Source: Lactobacillaceae bacterium AF64-9pH9TA (GTDB taxonomy: Bacteria; Bacillota; Bacilli; Lactobacillales; Lactobacillaceae). From it: 17,087 bases of DNA. Of the stretch, positions 1 through 8,367 are shown piece after piece; position 1 is the first letter of the stretch; the number at the start of each line of letters is the position of its first letter. The stretch lies in NCBI GenBank assembly GCA_027681045.1, contig JAQDCK010000022.1, positions 3,371 through 20,457 on the forward strand, written 5' to 3'. The notes below the pieces were generated by a model, which was not told the DNA's origin, made no database searches, and saw only the letters and a list, made by a program, of their open reading frames with translations. The translations under genes were made by a program, and so were the position numbers.

Positions 1-1483
<1,483 letters not shown>

Positions 1484-1576
1484 AAATTGAGCTTTTAAAA
1501 TCTGCTCCAGATTATTTGCTTGCGAATTGACTTCGCTTATTTGTTTGAACTTGCGTCAAGTGACGCAACGTTTTAT
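1484..1576 (-). promoter_or_regulatory. 16S rRNA leader with small inverted repeats
   Basis: This is the transcribed spacer between promoter P2 and mature 16S. It holds three short inverted repeats: TTGCGTCA-AG-TGACGCAA at 1551-1568 (perfect, directly at the predicted transcription start), GCGAA-TTGAC-TTCGC at 1522-1536, and CTCAATT-TGAA-AATTGAG at 1474-1491, which straddles the mature 16S 5' end. Such elements are expected for leader folding and pre-rRNA processing. I could not find a convincing boxA antitermination motif. Confidence 0.55.
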
Positions 1577-1605
1577 ATCTTACTCGCTTGTTTGACTCTT
1601 GTCAA
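1577..1605 (-). promoter_or_regulatory. rRNA promoter P2 (proximal)
   Basis: On the minus strand, a perfect -35 TTGACA (1605-1600) is separated by exactly 17 bases from TAAGAT (1582-1577). Transcription would start near 1570, giving a leader of roughly 85 bases before 16S. Strong consensus and position directly upstream of 16S make this a confident call. Confidence 0.82.
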
Positions 1606-1671
1606 CAAGTTTTTGATATTTTCTTTTTCGTGTCTCCGGCGAATTTCTTCTTCGCCGCGACAACAAATATT

Positions 1672-1699
1672 AGTATACTAGCTTTTTCTGATTCGTCAA
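1672..1699 (-). promoter_or_regulatory. rRNA promoter P1 (distal)
   Basis: On the minus strand, TTGACG (1699-1694), a 16-base spacer and TATACT (1677-1672) form a second strong promoter about 95 bases upstream of P2. The DNA just upstream is A-rich on the transcribed sense strand, as in UP elements. Tandem P1/P2 spacing of about 90 bases is usual for rRNA operons of Gram-positive bacteria. A perfect 7-bp hairpin (1637-1657, arms CGGCGAA and TTCGCCG) lies in the P1-specific leader. Confidence 0.75.
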
Positions 1700-1932
1700 A
1701 TCTGCTTTTTCATTCGTTTTATCATGGATACAGCCGGCAGAGTTGTAACATTTTGCCCGGCTGCTTCTGCTTCTTTTATTCTGCTTTATCTTTCTTTTTA
1801 ATTCTTTAATAAATTATTTGTTCGTTTTTTGCCTTTTTTGCCGGGGAAAATATTTTCTTTTTTTCTCTTTTATCCCCTCTTTTTAAATTATCGCTTTACC
1901 AAGCCGCAAATAAGCTAAAAATGCCTGGTAAT
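1700..1932. other. AT-rich spacer between divergent rRNA and elaA transcription units
   Basis: No gene is visible here. The plus strand is strongly pyrimidine-rich, especially at 1788-1890, with repeated T-runs that may make the DNA intrinsically bent upstream of the rRNA promoters. A 7-bp inverted repeat (CAGCCGG at 1731-1737, CCGGCTG at 1757-1763) with a 19-base loop is present. It is followed by T-rich DNA but is not a convincing terminator. Confidence 0.5.
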
Positions 1933-1960
1933 TTGACAAATCTTCCTAGCTTGCTACAAT
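1933..1960 (+). promoter_or_regulatory. promoter of the acetyltransferase gene
   Basis: A perfect TTGACA (1933-1938), a 16-base spacer and TACAAT (1955-1960) form a near-consensus sigma-A promoter. Transcription should start near 1967. This rules out the ATG at 1959, which overlaps the -10 box. Confidence 0.8.
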
Positions 1961-2003
1961 GACTAAACATAATCAACTAGTTATGGAAAGGATCCTGTCA
2001 ACC

Positions 2004-2477
2004 GTGAAAAAGCATCAAAAAAACGACTTCAGCAAAGAAATTCAAGTCAAACATTTTAACGAGCTCTCTGCCCGGGAGGTCTTCTGCCTGTCCAGAATCC
2101 GCGATGACGTTTTCGTTGCCGAGCAGGAAATCACGGTTCCTGAACTGGACGACCAGGACCTTTCCGCCTACCATGTCTTTCTTTTAAATGAAGACCAAAG
2201 CAATGCCCTGGCGGCCGCCCGCTTCTTCAGCGAAGAAGGCCGCTTCTACATCGGCCGGGTCGCCGTGCAAAAGACTGCCCGCCACCGCGGGATTGCCAGC
2301 CAGCTTTTAGGCGCCATTGAAAACTACGTTTTGGCAAATAACTTAACCAAAGAACTTTATCTGCACGCCCAAGCCAATGCCCGGGACTTCTACCTGGCCA
2401 ATGGCTACCACGATGTCGGCCCCATCTTCATGGAAGCCGGCATCCCCCACCAAATGATGGCTAAAAACCTCGCCTAA
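2004..2477 (+). CDS. elaA: ElaA-like GNAT family N-acetyltransferase
   Basis: The 157-residue product belongs to the GNAT acyltransferases, which move an acetyl group from acetyl-CoA to an amine. The N-terminal half has the ElaA signature RIRDDVFVAEQ (residues 31-41). The acetyl-CoA pyrophosphate loop is around residues 86-99 (VAVQKTARHRGIAS), and the closing strand and helix, ending FYLANGYHDVGP, fit the fold. The substrate is unknown. I chose the GTG at 2004 because the frame's first ATG (1959) lies in the -10 box and the next ATG (1983) has no ribosome binding site. The GTG is preceded by GGAAAGGA (1985-1992) at about 11 bases and gives the usual ElaA length of about 150 residues. The gene is alone, diverges from the rRNA operon, and has its own promoter and terminator. 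Base composition matches the neighbouring genes. Confidence 0.87.
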   Translation: MKKHQKNDFSKEIQVKHFNELSAREVFCLSRIRDDVFVAEQEITVPELDDQDLSAYHVFLLNEDQSNALAAARFFSEEGRFYIGRVAVQKTARHRGIASQLLGAIENYVLANNLTKELYLHAQANARDFYLANGYHDVGPIFMEAGIPHQMMAKNLA

Positions 2478-2499
2478 GCAGCCGCAAGGCTGCTTTTTT
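2478..2499 (+). terminator. intrinsic terminator of the acetyltransferase gene
   Basis: GCAGCC-GCAA-GGCTGC followed by six T begins immediately after the TAA stop codon. The perfect 6-bp GC-rich stem, tetraloop and T-run form a classic intrinsic terminator. Confidence 0.92.
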
Positions 2500-2504
2500 C
2501 ATGC

Positions 2505-2537
2505 AAAAAACTGCCCCGGGAAAGGTCCCGGAGCAGT
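2505..2537 (-). terminator. intrinsic terminator of the alpha-glucoside PTS operon
   Basis: On the minus strand, ACTGCTCCGGGA-CCTTT-CCCGGGGCAGT is followed by a T-run (2510-2505). This long GC-rich stem has one G-U pair. It lies about 115 bases beyond the IIA stop codon, so the operon ends with a long untranslated tail. The two convergent units (elaA and the PTS operon) end within 10 bases of each other. Confidence 0.92.
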
Positions 2538-2650
2538 CTGGCGATTTGTGCGTTAATAAAGAAAGTTTTTTAAAATAGAGGAGTAAAAGGATAAAGTAAA
2601 AGTTTTGGATTAAAGAGTAATGTTAAAAATGGTAAAAATCATCACGCGCT
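2538..2650 (-). other. untranslated 3' tail of the PTS operon
   Basis: This is 113 bases between the IIA stop codon and the terminator with no open frame of note. As RNA it is rich in U and C and carries CUCCUCU (2583-2577), which is complementary to Shine-Dalgarno sequences. There is no clear internal promoter. Confidence 0.4.
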
Positions 2651-3139
2651 TTAGTTAAAGGCAATTTCCTGCGCGTCATCGCCCGCCTCTACAGGGCGCG
2701 GGTCGACATCCTTGACTTCTTTAAGCAGGTCCATGTTGGTGTAAACCACCATGACCGTATTGTCCAGGCCGTGGTCAGCCACGTCGGCGATGTCCATTTC
2801 TGCCAGCTTGTCGCCGGCCTTGACTGAGTCGCCTTGCTCAACGAAGAGCTTGAAGGGTTCCCCCTTCAGTTCCACCGTGTCGATCCCCAAGTGGATCAAA
2901 ACTTCCAGCCCTTCGGCCGTCTTAATGCCGATGGCATGCTTGGTCGGGAACAGGGTGGTAATGGTCCCGGAAACCGGGGCAATTACTTCCTGGCCGGTCG
3001 GCTTAATGGCAAAACCGTCGCCCAGCATCTTTTGGGAGAAGACGTCATCACTGACTTCGGACAGGGGAATCAGATTGCCCTTGATGGGCGCCTTGACTTC
3101 ATTGCCTTTTGACTTGGACTTTTTAAAGAAATTAAACAT
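2651..3139 (-). CDS. PTS glucose/alpha-glucoside-type EIIA (Crr family)
   Basis: This 162-residue soluble protein is a complete EIIA of the glucose superfamily. It takes phosphate from HPr and passes it to a IIB domain. The two active-site histidines are His68 (in FPTKHAIGI) and the phosphorylated His83 (in VLIHLGIDTVEL), 15 residues apart as in E. coli Crr (His75/His90). The family tail VKAGDKLAEMD also follows. A TTG at 3148 could extend it by three residues, but the GAAAGG ribosome binding site sits 9 bases before the ATG at 3139 and directly abuts the TTG, so the ATG is preferred. It is the last gene of the operon, 5 bases after the stop of the membrane protein gene. The IICB gene upstream has no IIA domain, so this protein should be its phosphate donor. 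Confidence 0.93.
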   Translation of the reverse strand: MFNFFKKSKSKGNEVKAPIKGNLIPLSEVSDDVFSQKMLGDGFAIKPTGQEVIAPVSGTITTLFPTKHAIGIKTAEGLEVLIHLGIDTVELKGEPFKLFVEQGDSVKAGDKLAEMDIADVADHGLDNTVMVVYTNMDLLKEVKDVDPRPVEAGDDAQEIAFN

Positions 3140-3144
3140 GAATA

Positions 3145-3645
3145 TCAACCTTTCACCGCTCTAAAGGCGAGGACTACATAGAACATAAAACAAATTACGA
3201 ATAAAGAAGCAATCAGGTAGGTCAAAGACAGCAGCTGGCTCGGTTTTACCTTGCTCTCTTCAGGTAAATCCTCTCCCCGCCGCAAGGCAAAAATAGCGAA
3301 GAGGATACAGAACCAGTTACCCACGATCAGCTGGGTCCACAGCTGCAGCTTCATAAACTTCATGTACTGGCGCCGGTCGGCCAAGAGGGCCCCGCCGTCA
3401 ATCCAGCAGAGGTAACCCAAGAGAAAGTCACCGGCCGCCACGATGATTGACACCGTGGTCGCGGGACTGGCCGCGATGAAGTCAGTGATCGTCTGCTTGG
3501 CCGCCCCGGCCCGTAGCTGCAAGAGCAGCAGGTAGGCCAGCGGGGCAAAAAAGAGGACGAAGGTGTAGATCTTTAATATTCTTTTCGGCGTCAGACGGGC
3601 AGACTTAGTCAACCTGTCTAGCCAATTCAAAGCTTTCTCTTGCAT
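3145..3645 (-). CDS. unrecognised four-helix membrane protein in the PTS operon
   Basis: I do not recognise this 166-residue protein. It has a basic, amphipathic N-terminus (about 1-24), then four likely membrane helices at roughly 25-45, 62-82, 100-122 and 138-160, with a charged loop (RRGEDLPEESKVK) before the last. No catalytic or transport motif is visible. The gene is real by context. Its ATG overlaps the stop of the RpiR gene by one base (TAATG), it has a GAGGA ribosome binding site, and the IIA gene starts 5 bases after its end, so it is translated with them. Position between regulator and IIA suggests a role in sugar uptake or sensing, such as a PTS accessory or a sugar-phosphate relief protein, but that is inference only. 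Confidence 0.82.
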   Translation of the reverse strand: MQEKALNWLDRLTKSARLTPKRILKIYTFVLFFAPLAYLLLLQLRAGAAKQTITDFIAASPATTVSIIVAAGDFLLGYLCWIDGGALLADRRQYMKFMKLQLWTQLIVGNWFCILFAIFALRRGEDLPEESKVKPSQLLSLTYLIASLFVICFMFYVVLAFRAVKG

Positions 3646-4427
3646 TATTCATCCTCTTTTCTCAGCCACTCGCAGTAGCCGTTAATCAATAAATCAATCA
3701 TTATGTAAGCCGGACTAAAAGCCCAGTTCTTGGTGCTGATGCTCTCATGGAAGAGACTTGGCTGGAAAAAGAGACTGTAGTCAGACAGGCTGGCCAGCCG
3801 GCTCTCCTTGATGGTCGTCAGCGAAGTAATCGTCAATTGCTCATTGAGCAGGTGCAGCTCATCCAGGAGCTGGCACAAGTCAGGATCTTCCCCGGAGAAG
3901 GAAATCACAATCAATTGGTCATGGTCTTGCAGCCAATTCTTCGACATCTTCAATTCACTAATCGCTGATGGCATGACAACCGTCGGCTTGCCCACATTCA
4001 CCAGGAGCTGGTTGGAGAGATAGCTGGCGATAGACGCCTGCTGCCAGCCGGTGGTGTAAATGTAGATATTTTCTGTTTGGTTTAAGGTCGAATAAAAGCT
4101 TTCAAAATCCAGTGTCCTGAAATAGCTGAGCTCTGAGCGCAGATTCTTGATCAGGCGCTCGGCGAAGGTATCTTGCTGCTTAACCATCCGCTTCTCCCCT
4201 TTGGAAAAATCTGCCAGCTCGTATTTCAATTCGCTGTAGCCACTTAGACCGATCTTTTTGCATAAGCGAAAAATGGCCGATTCTGAAACATAAAGCTTCT
4301 TGGCCAATTTCGCCAGACTGAGTTCGCTACATTCAGTAGCATTGTTCAACAAGTAATTTAAGATCTTCTTATCCGATGGATTCAGATCACTTGATTTTTC
4401 CACGATTCGTGCTTTTAGTCCTGCCAT
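3645..4427 (-). CDS. RpiR/MurR-family transcriptional regulator (HTH plus SIS)
   Basis: The 260-residue product has an N-terminal RpiR-type helix-turn-helix at about residues 1-77, with the motif LAKLAKKLYVSESAIFRLCK. The C-terminal SIS domain (about 110-240) is the fold that binds phosphosugars, visible in IYIYTTGWQQAS and VISFSGEDPD. RpiR-family proteins such as B. subtilis GlvR control alpha-glucoside PTS operons, GlvR as an activator. Here the regulator sits inside the operon between the permease and the membrane protein, so it probably senses a 6-phospho-alpha-glucoside or glucose phosphate and acts at the operon's promoter near 7900. AGGAG lies 6 bases before the ATG. Whether it activates or represses cannot be told from sequence. 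Confidence 0.9.
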   Translation of the reverse strand: MAGLKARIVEKSSDLNPSDKKILNYLLNNATECSELSLAKLAKKLYVSESAIFRLCKKIGLSGYSELKYELADFSKGEKRMVKQQDTFAERLIKNLRSELSYFRTLDFESFYSTLNQTENIYIYTTGWQQASIASYLSNQLLVNVGKPTVVMPSAISELKMSKNWLQDHDQLIVISFSGEDPDLCQLLDELHLLNEQLTITSLTTIKESRLASLSDYSLFFQPSLFHESISTKNWAFSPAYIMIDLLINGYCEWLRKEDE

Positions 4428-4472
4428 AAAAGTCTCCTCTTGCTAACTTGTTGGCGTTTTCACCTAGTTAAC

Positions 4473-4501
4473 AGAATAGCACTTTTATGGGCTTAGACCA
4501 A
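4473..4501 (-). promoter_or_regulatory. possible internal promoter for the regulator gene
   Basis: In the 83-base gap between the permease and regulator genes, TTGGTC (4501-4496), 17 bases and TATTCT (4478-4473) resemble a weak sigma-A promoter. No terminator is visible in the gap, so read-through from the main promoter is also expected. Confidence 0.38.
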
Positions 4502-4510
4502 TTTAAAAAC

Positions 4511-6394
4511 TTACATAATTTCTTTCATCTTGTCGACAACCCGTTCAGCTTCCAGGCCGACCACGATGTCGATTTCCTGGTCATCCCGTCTTTCAACGGC
4601 GCTGGCCCCGAACTTCTTGAAGTCGTCGTCGCCGGCAACCTTCTTAGTGTCAAAGACGTGGACTCTTACTCTGGTTGAGCAGGAAGTCAGTTCTTTAATG
4701 TTGCTTCTGCCGCCCAGCAGGTCCAGGTAGCCGGTAGCCTTTTCTTCATCAGGGTTGGCTTCGGTCTTGGCAACGGTGTTGCCGCTATCGGCAATAATAC
4801 CTTCAATTCTTTCCAGAACCTGGGCAACGTCCAGACCAACGATGACTTGGATAGCTTGACCGTGACGGACAACGCCGACTGCTCGGTTCTTTCTAAAGGC
4901 CGCGTCAGCCCCGACCTTATCAGGATCCTTAACCGTGATCCGCAAACGGGTTGCACAGGAAGTGATTTCTGAAATGTTTTCAGGACCACCCAGTAAAGTG
5001 GTGTATGCCGTAGCTCTAGCGATGTATGGGTCGCTGGAGTTTTCGCCAGCTGCTTGAGCAGCTTGTTCAGCAGCCTTGGCTTCCTTGTATTGCTTCTTGT
5101 TCATGAGCTTAACTTCTTGATCATCAGCTTCCCGACCTGGGGTGATGTAGTTAAACTTCACGATCATGAAGCGGAAGACGAAGTAGATAATTGCAGCGTA
5201 GATCAAGCCGATGATGAACTGGGCAAGGTAAGCGTGCCAGTGGTTGGCCCAAAGCGGCAGCCAGTTCATGGAAGCAATCCCGATCGCCCCGTCAGTCATT
5301 TGACCAGAGACGCCGAAGATATACATGGTCGTATTCATGGTTGCAGCCAGGACCGAGTAGACAATCCACAAAACTGGCGCAGCAAAGAGGTAAGTAAAGT
5401 CAACTGGTTCGGTAATCCCGGCTAAGAATGAAGTCAAAGCAGCTGGCAAGAGCAAGGCTGAAGTCTGCTTCTTCTTGTTCTTCTTAGCAGTGTGGTAAAA
5501 GGCCAAGCAGATAGCTGGTACCAGGAAGACTTTTTCATTCCCGTAAAGCATAAAGCCCATGTTTGGTGCCAAGACCTTCAAGGACTTAGTGCTTGCAGCA
5601 AATTCGGTCAGGTGCTTGAGCCACCATGGTTGCAAACCACCAGCAACAACGGCTGGACCGTATTGGAATGGGATGTAAACCAGGTGGTGCAGGCCAGTTG
5701 GGATGAGGACCCGGTTCAAGAAGTTGAAGATCCAGATCCCGATCAAGCCGCTAGAAGCCATGAATTCTTGTAAGGCGGTGATGCCCAGTTGAACCTTTGG
5801 CCAAACCAAGCAGGTCAAGAAGGCCATTGGGAACATGGCCGCAAAGCCTAAGATAACAACGAAGGCTGAGCCTTGGAAGGTCCCCAAGAAGTCAGGCAAT
5901 TTCTTGTCAAAGTAGCGGTTGTGCAGCCAGACCACGATCCCGGCGATGATCAAGGAACCAACGATACTGGTATCCAGGGTCTTGATCCCGCCAATCATGG
6001 TCAAGCCTTGGTTGGTGGAGTTAGCCACGATTTGGGTGTTGGCAAAGTCTTTAATCCCAAAAAACTTGCCCCAGTGGGTCAAAAAGCCCCCGATAAAGTA
6101 GTTGAAAGTCCAGTAGGTAACGATAGATTCCATCGCTGCCCGCCCTTGGGCCTTCTTAGCTAGCCCGATTGGCAGACCAACCACGAAGAGGATGTCGACT
6201 TGGTTGAAGACGGTCCAGCCCCCCTGCTGGATGGTGTCCCACAGGCCATACCAGAAGGTGTTGGGGTTAGCCAGCGAGCCAAAGATTAACGCATTGTTCA
6301 AAAGGCTCGTGATGGCAACCACGATACCTGCAAATGAGAAAAGCAGGACAGGGACGAACATCGCTGCCCCGAATTTCTGTAGTTTCTGCATCAT
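4511..6394 (-). CDS. alpha-glucoside (maltose-type) PTS permease, EIIC-EIIB-EIIB
   Basis: This 627-residue membrane protein imports and phosphorylates an alpha-glucoside. The IIC domain (about 1-425) closely follows GlvC/MalP, with the conserved GRAAMES, GIKTLDTSI, RVLIPTGLHH and GITEPVDFTYLF blocks and some ten membrane helices. An Ala/Glu/Lys-rich linker (about 435-455) leads to two IIB domains, not one. The first, at about 459-540, has the phosphorylated cysteine Cys480 in SCATRLR. The second, at about 553-627, has Cys572 in SCSTRVR. GlvC and MalP have about 530 residues and one IIB. No IIA domain is fused, and the operon encodes one separately. The start is the ATG at 6394, 10 bases from AAGGAGG; a TTG at 6400 lies only 4 bases from it. 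The gene lies 60 bases after the GH4 gene with no terminator between. Maltose is the likeliest substrate; related glucobioses are possible. Confidence 0.93.
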   Translation of the reverse strand: MMQKLQKFGAAMFVPVLLFSFAGIVVAITSLLNNALIFGSLANPNTFWYGLWDTIQQGGWTVFNQVDILFVVGLPIGLAKKAQGRAAMESIVTYWTFNYFIGGFLTHWGKFFGIKDFANTQIVANSTNQGLTMIGGIKTLDTSIVGSLIIAGIVVWLHNRYFDKKLPDFLGTFQGSAFVVILGFAAMFPMAFLTCLVWPKVQLGITALQEFMASSGLIGIWIFNFLNRVLIPTGLHHLVYIPFQYGPAVVAGGLQPWWLKHLTEFAASTKSLKVLAPNMGFMLYGNEKVFLVPAICLAFYHTAKKNKKKQTSALLLPAALTSFLAGITEPVDFTYLFAAPVLWIVYSVLAATMNTTMYIFGVSGQMTDGAIGIASMNWLPLWANHWHAYLAQFIIGLIYAAIIYFVFRFMIVKFNYITPGREADDQEVKLMNKKQYKEAKAAEQAAQAAGENSSDPYIARATAYTTLLGGPENISEITSCATRLRITVKDPDKVGADAAFRKNRAVGVVRHGQAIQVIVGLDVAQVLERIEGIIADSGNTVAKTEANPDEEKATGYLDLLGGRSNIKELTSCSTRVRVHVFDTKKVAGDDDFKKFGASAVERRDDQEIDIVVGLEAERVVDKMKEIM

Positions 6395-6453
6395 AAGCAA
6401 TCTTCCTCCTTACTGCTTATTGCATTGTTTCTTTTTATTTCAATTCATTCTGA

Positions 6454-7791
<1,338 letters not shown>

Positions 7792-7828
7792 TCAATTGCT
7801 CCTTACAAAAGACATTGTTTCATCACAT

Positions 7829-7847
7829 GGGGCCTTTTAGGCGCCCC
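7829..7847 (-). promoter_or_regulatory. small GC-rich hairpin in the leader of the sugar operon
   Basis: On the minus strand GGGGCGCC-TAAAA-GGCCCC can fold into a stem of about six pairs with one bulged base, located 40-60 bases before the GH4 start codon. No T-run follows, so it is not a terminator. It could protect or regulate the mRNA leader. Confidence 0.35.
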
Positions 7848-7855
7848 GATCTCCC

Positions 7856-7869
7856 GTAAGCTTGCTTAC
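7856..7869. promoter_or_regulatory. palindrome GTAAGC-TT-GCTTAC at the predicted operon start
   Basis: A perfect 6+2+6 inverted repeat lies 7-20 bases downstream of the -10 box, over the predicted transcription start (about 7869). The position suits an operator for a repressor. The cognate protein is unknown; the RpiR protein of the operon is the obvious candidate. Confidence 0.45.
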
Positions 7870-7875
7870 ACTCTT

Positions 7876-7903
7876 ATTATGGCACCGCTCCCAGATATGT
7901 AAA
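7876..7903 (-). promoter_or_regulatory. promoter of the alpha-glucoside PTS operon
   Basis: On the minus strand TTTACA (7903-7898), a 16-base spacer and CATAAT (7881-7876) each match five of six consensus bases. The start would be near 7869, giving a leader of about 80 bases. It is the only good promoter before the GH4 gene. Confidence 0.72.
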
Positions 7904-7911
7904 GCGTTTAC
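7899..7911. promoter_or_regulatory. cre-like site (CcpA) overlapping the -35 box
   Basis: The palindrome GTAAA-GCG-TTTAC contains the AAAGCG-TTTAC core of catabolite-responsive elements but departs from the TGNAARCGNWWWCA consensus at its outer bases. Overlap with the -35 box fits glucose repression by CcpA blocking RNA polymerase. CcpA control of alpha-glucoside genes is well known in Gram-positive bacteria. Assignment here is by resemblance only. Confidence 0.5.
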
Positions 7912-7928
7912 GAAAACAAAGAACCATA

Positions 7929-7976
7929 TTTCAGATTGTGAAAGGTATTTCGCAAGGGCGAAAAATATTTCGGAAA
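7929..7976. promoter_or_regulatory. phased TTTC/GAAA inverted repeats upstream of the sugar operon promoter
   Basis: Two tandem inverted repeats, TTTCA-N5-TGAAA (7929-7943) and TTTCGC-N4-GCGAAA (7948-7963), are followed by a third half-like element TTTC-G-GAAA (7968-7976). TTTC starts at 7929, 7948 and 7968, a 19-20 base step close to two helical turns. The array begins 26 bases upstream of the -35 box, a usual place for an activator. It does not overlap the terminator of the neighbouring gene. Confidence 0.5.
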
Positions 7977-8001
7977 GTGGTCTGGACTAATTTTTACAAA
8001 G

Positions 8002-8028
8002 AAAAAAGGCACTGGCCTGGCCAGTACC
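8002..8028 (-). terminator. intrinsic terminator of the 55-residue membrane protein gene
   Basis: On the minus strand GGTACTGG-CCAGG-CCAGTGCC is followed by six T. The 8-bp stem has one G-U pair. It lies about 25 bases after the stop codon and separates this small gene from the sugar operon promoter. Confidence 0.9.
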
Positions 8029-8052
8029 TCGCGATTGACTTAATTTAATTAA

Positions 8053-8220
8053 CTAAAGCTGCAGGCCATTTGGCAGAGCCAAGGCAGCAGCGAAGACCAG
8101 CAAAGCAGCGCCGATCAACCAAAAAGCAGTTTTCTGCCCTTTTGGCAGCTCCTTTTCAACACCAAAAATTATCAAGCCCAGGCCGATCAGTCCGGACAAA
8201 AGCATGATCCAAAAACCCAT
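8053..8220 (-). CDS. small two-helix membrane protein, 55 residues
   Basis: An ATG at 8220 with AGAGGA 6 bases upstream opens a 55-codon frame ending at TAG (8053). The product starts MGFWIMLLSGLIGLGLIIFG and has two hydrophobic segments (about 3-21 and 32-50) joined by a short charged turn, VEKELPKGQK. The gene has its own promoter (8268-8295) and its own terminator (8002-8028), so it is a complete transcription unit and unlikely to be chance. I do not recognise the protein. Small double-spanning proteins of this kind may be holin-like, stress-related or regulators of a larger membrane partner, and nothing here distinguishes these. Confidence 0.75.
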   Translation of the reverse strand: MGFWIMLLSGLIGLGLIIFGVEKELPKGQKTAFWLIGAALLVFAAALALPNGLQL

Positions 8221-8267
8221 TGTCTATCCTCTTTCTATTACTCTGAATGAATTTTTTGCTTACGTTT

Positions 8268-8295
8268 ATTCTACAACTAATGCCGGCCTTTGCAA
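8268..8295 (-). promoter_or_regulatory. promoter of the 55-residue membrane protein gene
   Basis: On the minus strand TTGCAA (8295-8290), a 16-base spacer and TAGAAT (8273-8268) form a good sigma-A promoter. Transcription would start near 8261, about 40 bases before the start codon. Confidence 0.6.
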
Positions 8296-8341
8296 GGGCA
8301 TTTTTGGAAAGCGTAATATGCAGATAAGTATACCTAAATAC

Positions 8342-8365
8342 AAAAAATCCGCCTTCCGGCGGATT
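8342..8365 (-). terminator. intrinsic terminator after smpB
   Basis: On the minus strand AATCCGCC-GGAA-GGCGGATT is followed by T residues. The perfect 8-bp stem with a GGAA loop starts two bases after the smpB stop codon and closes the secG-rnr-smpB unit. Confidence 0.93.
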
Positions 8366-8367
8366 CC

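Noticed and set aside
1731..1763. Inverted repeat CAGCCGG/CCGGCTG as a terminator
   Set aside because: The 19-base loop and the lack of a proper T-run directly after the stem make termination unlikely, and no gene on either strand ends there.
1588..1809. 73-codon plus-strand frame rich in Phe and Ser
   Set aside because: It runs antisense through both rRNA promoters, reflects the T-rich spacer, and has no ribosome binding site.
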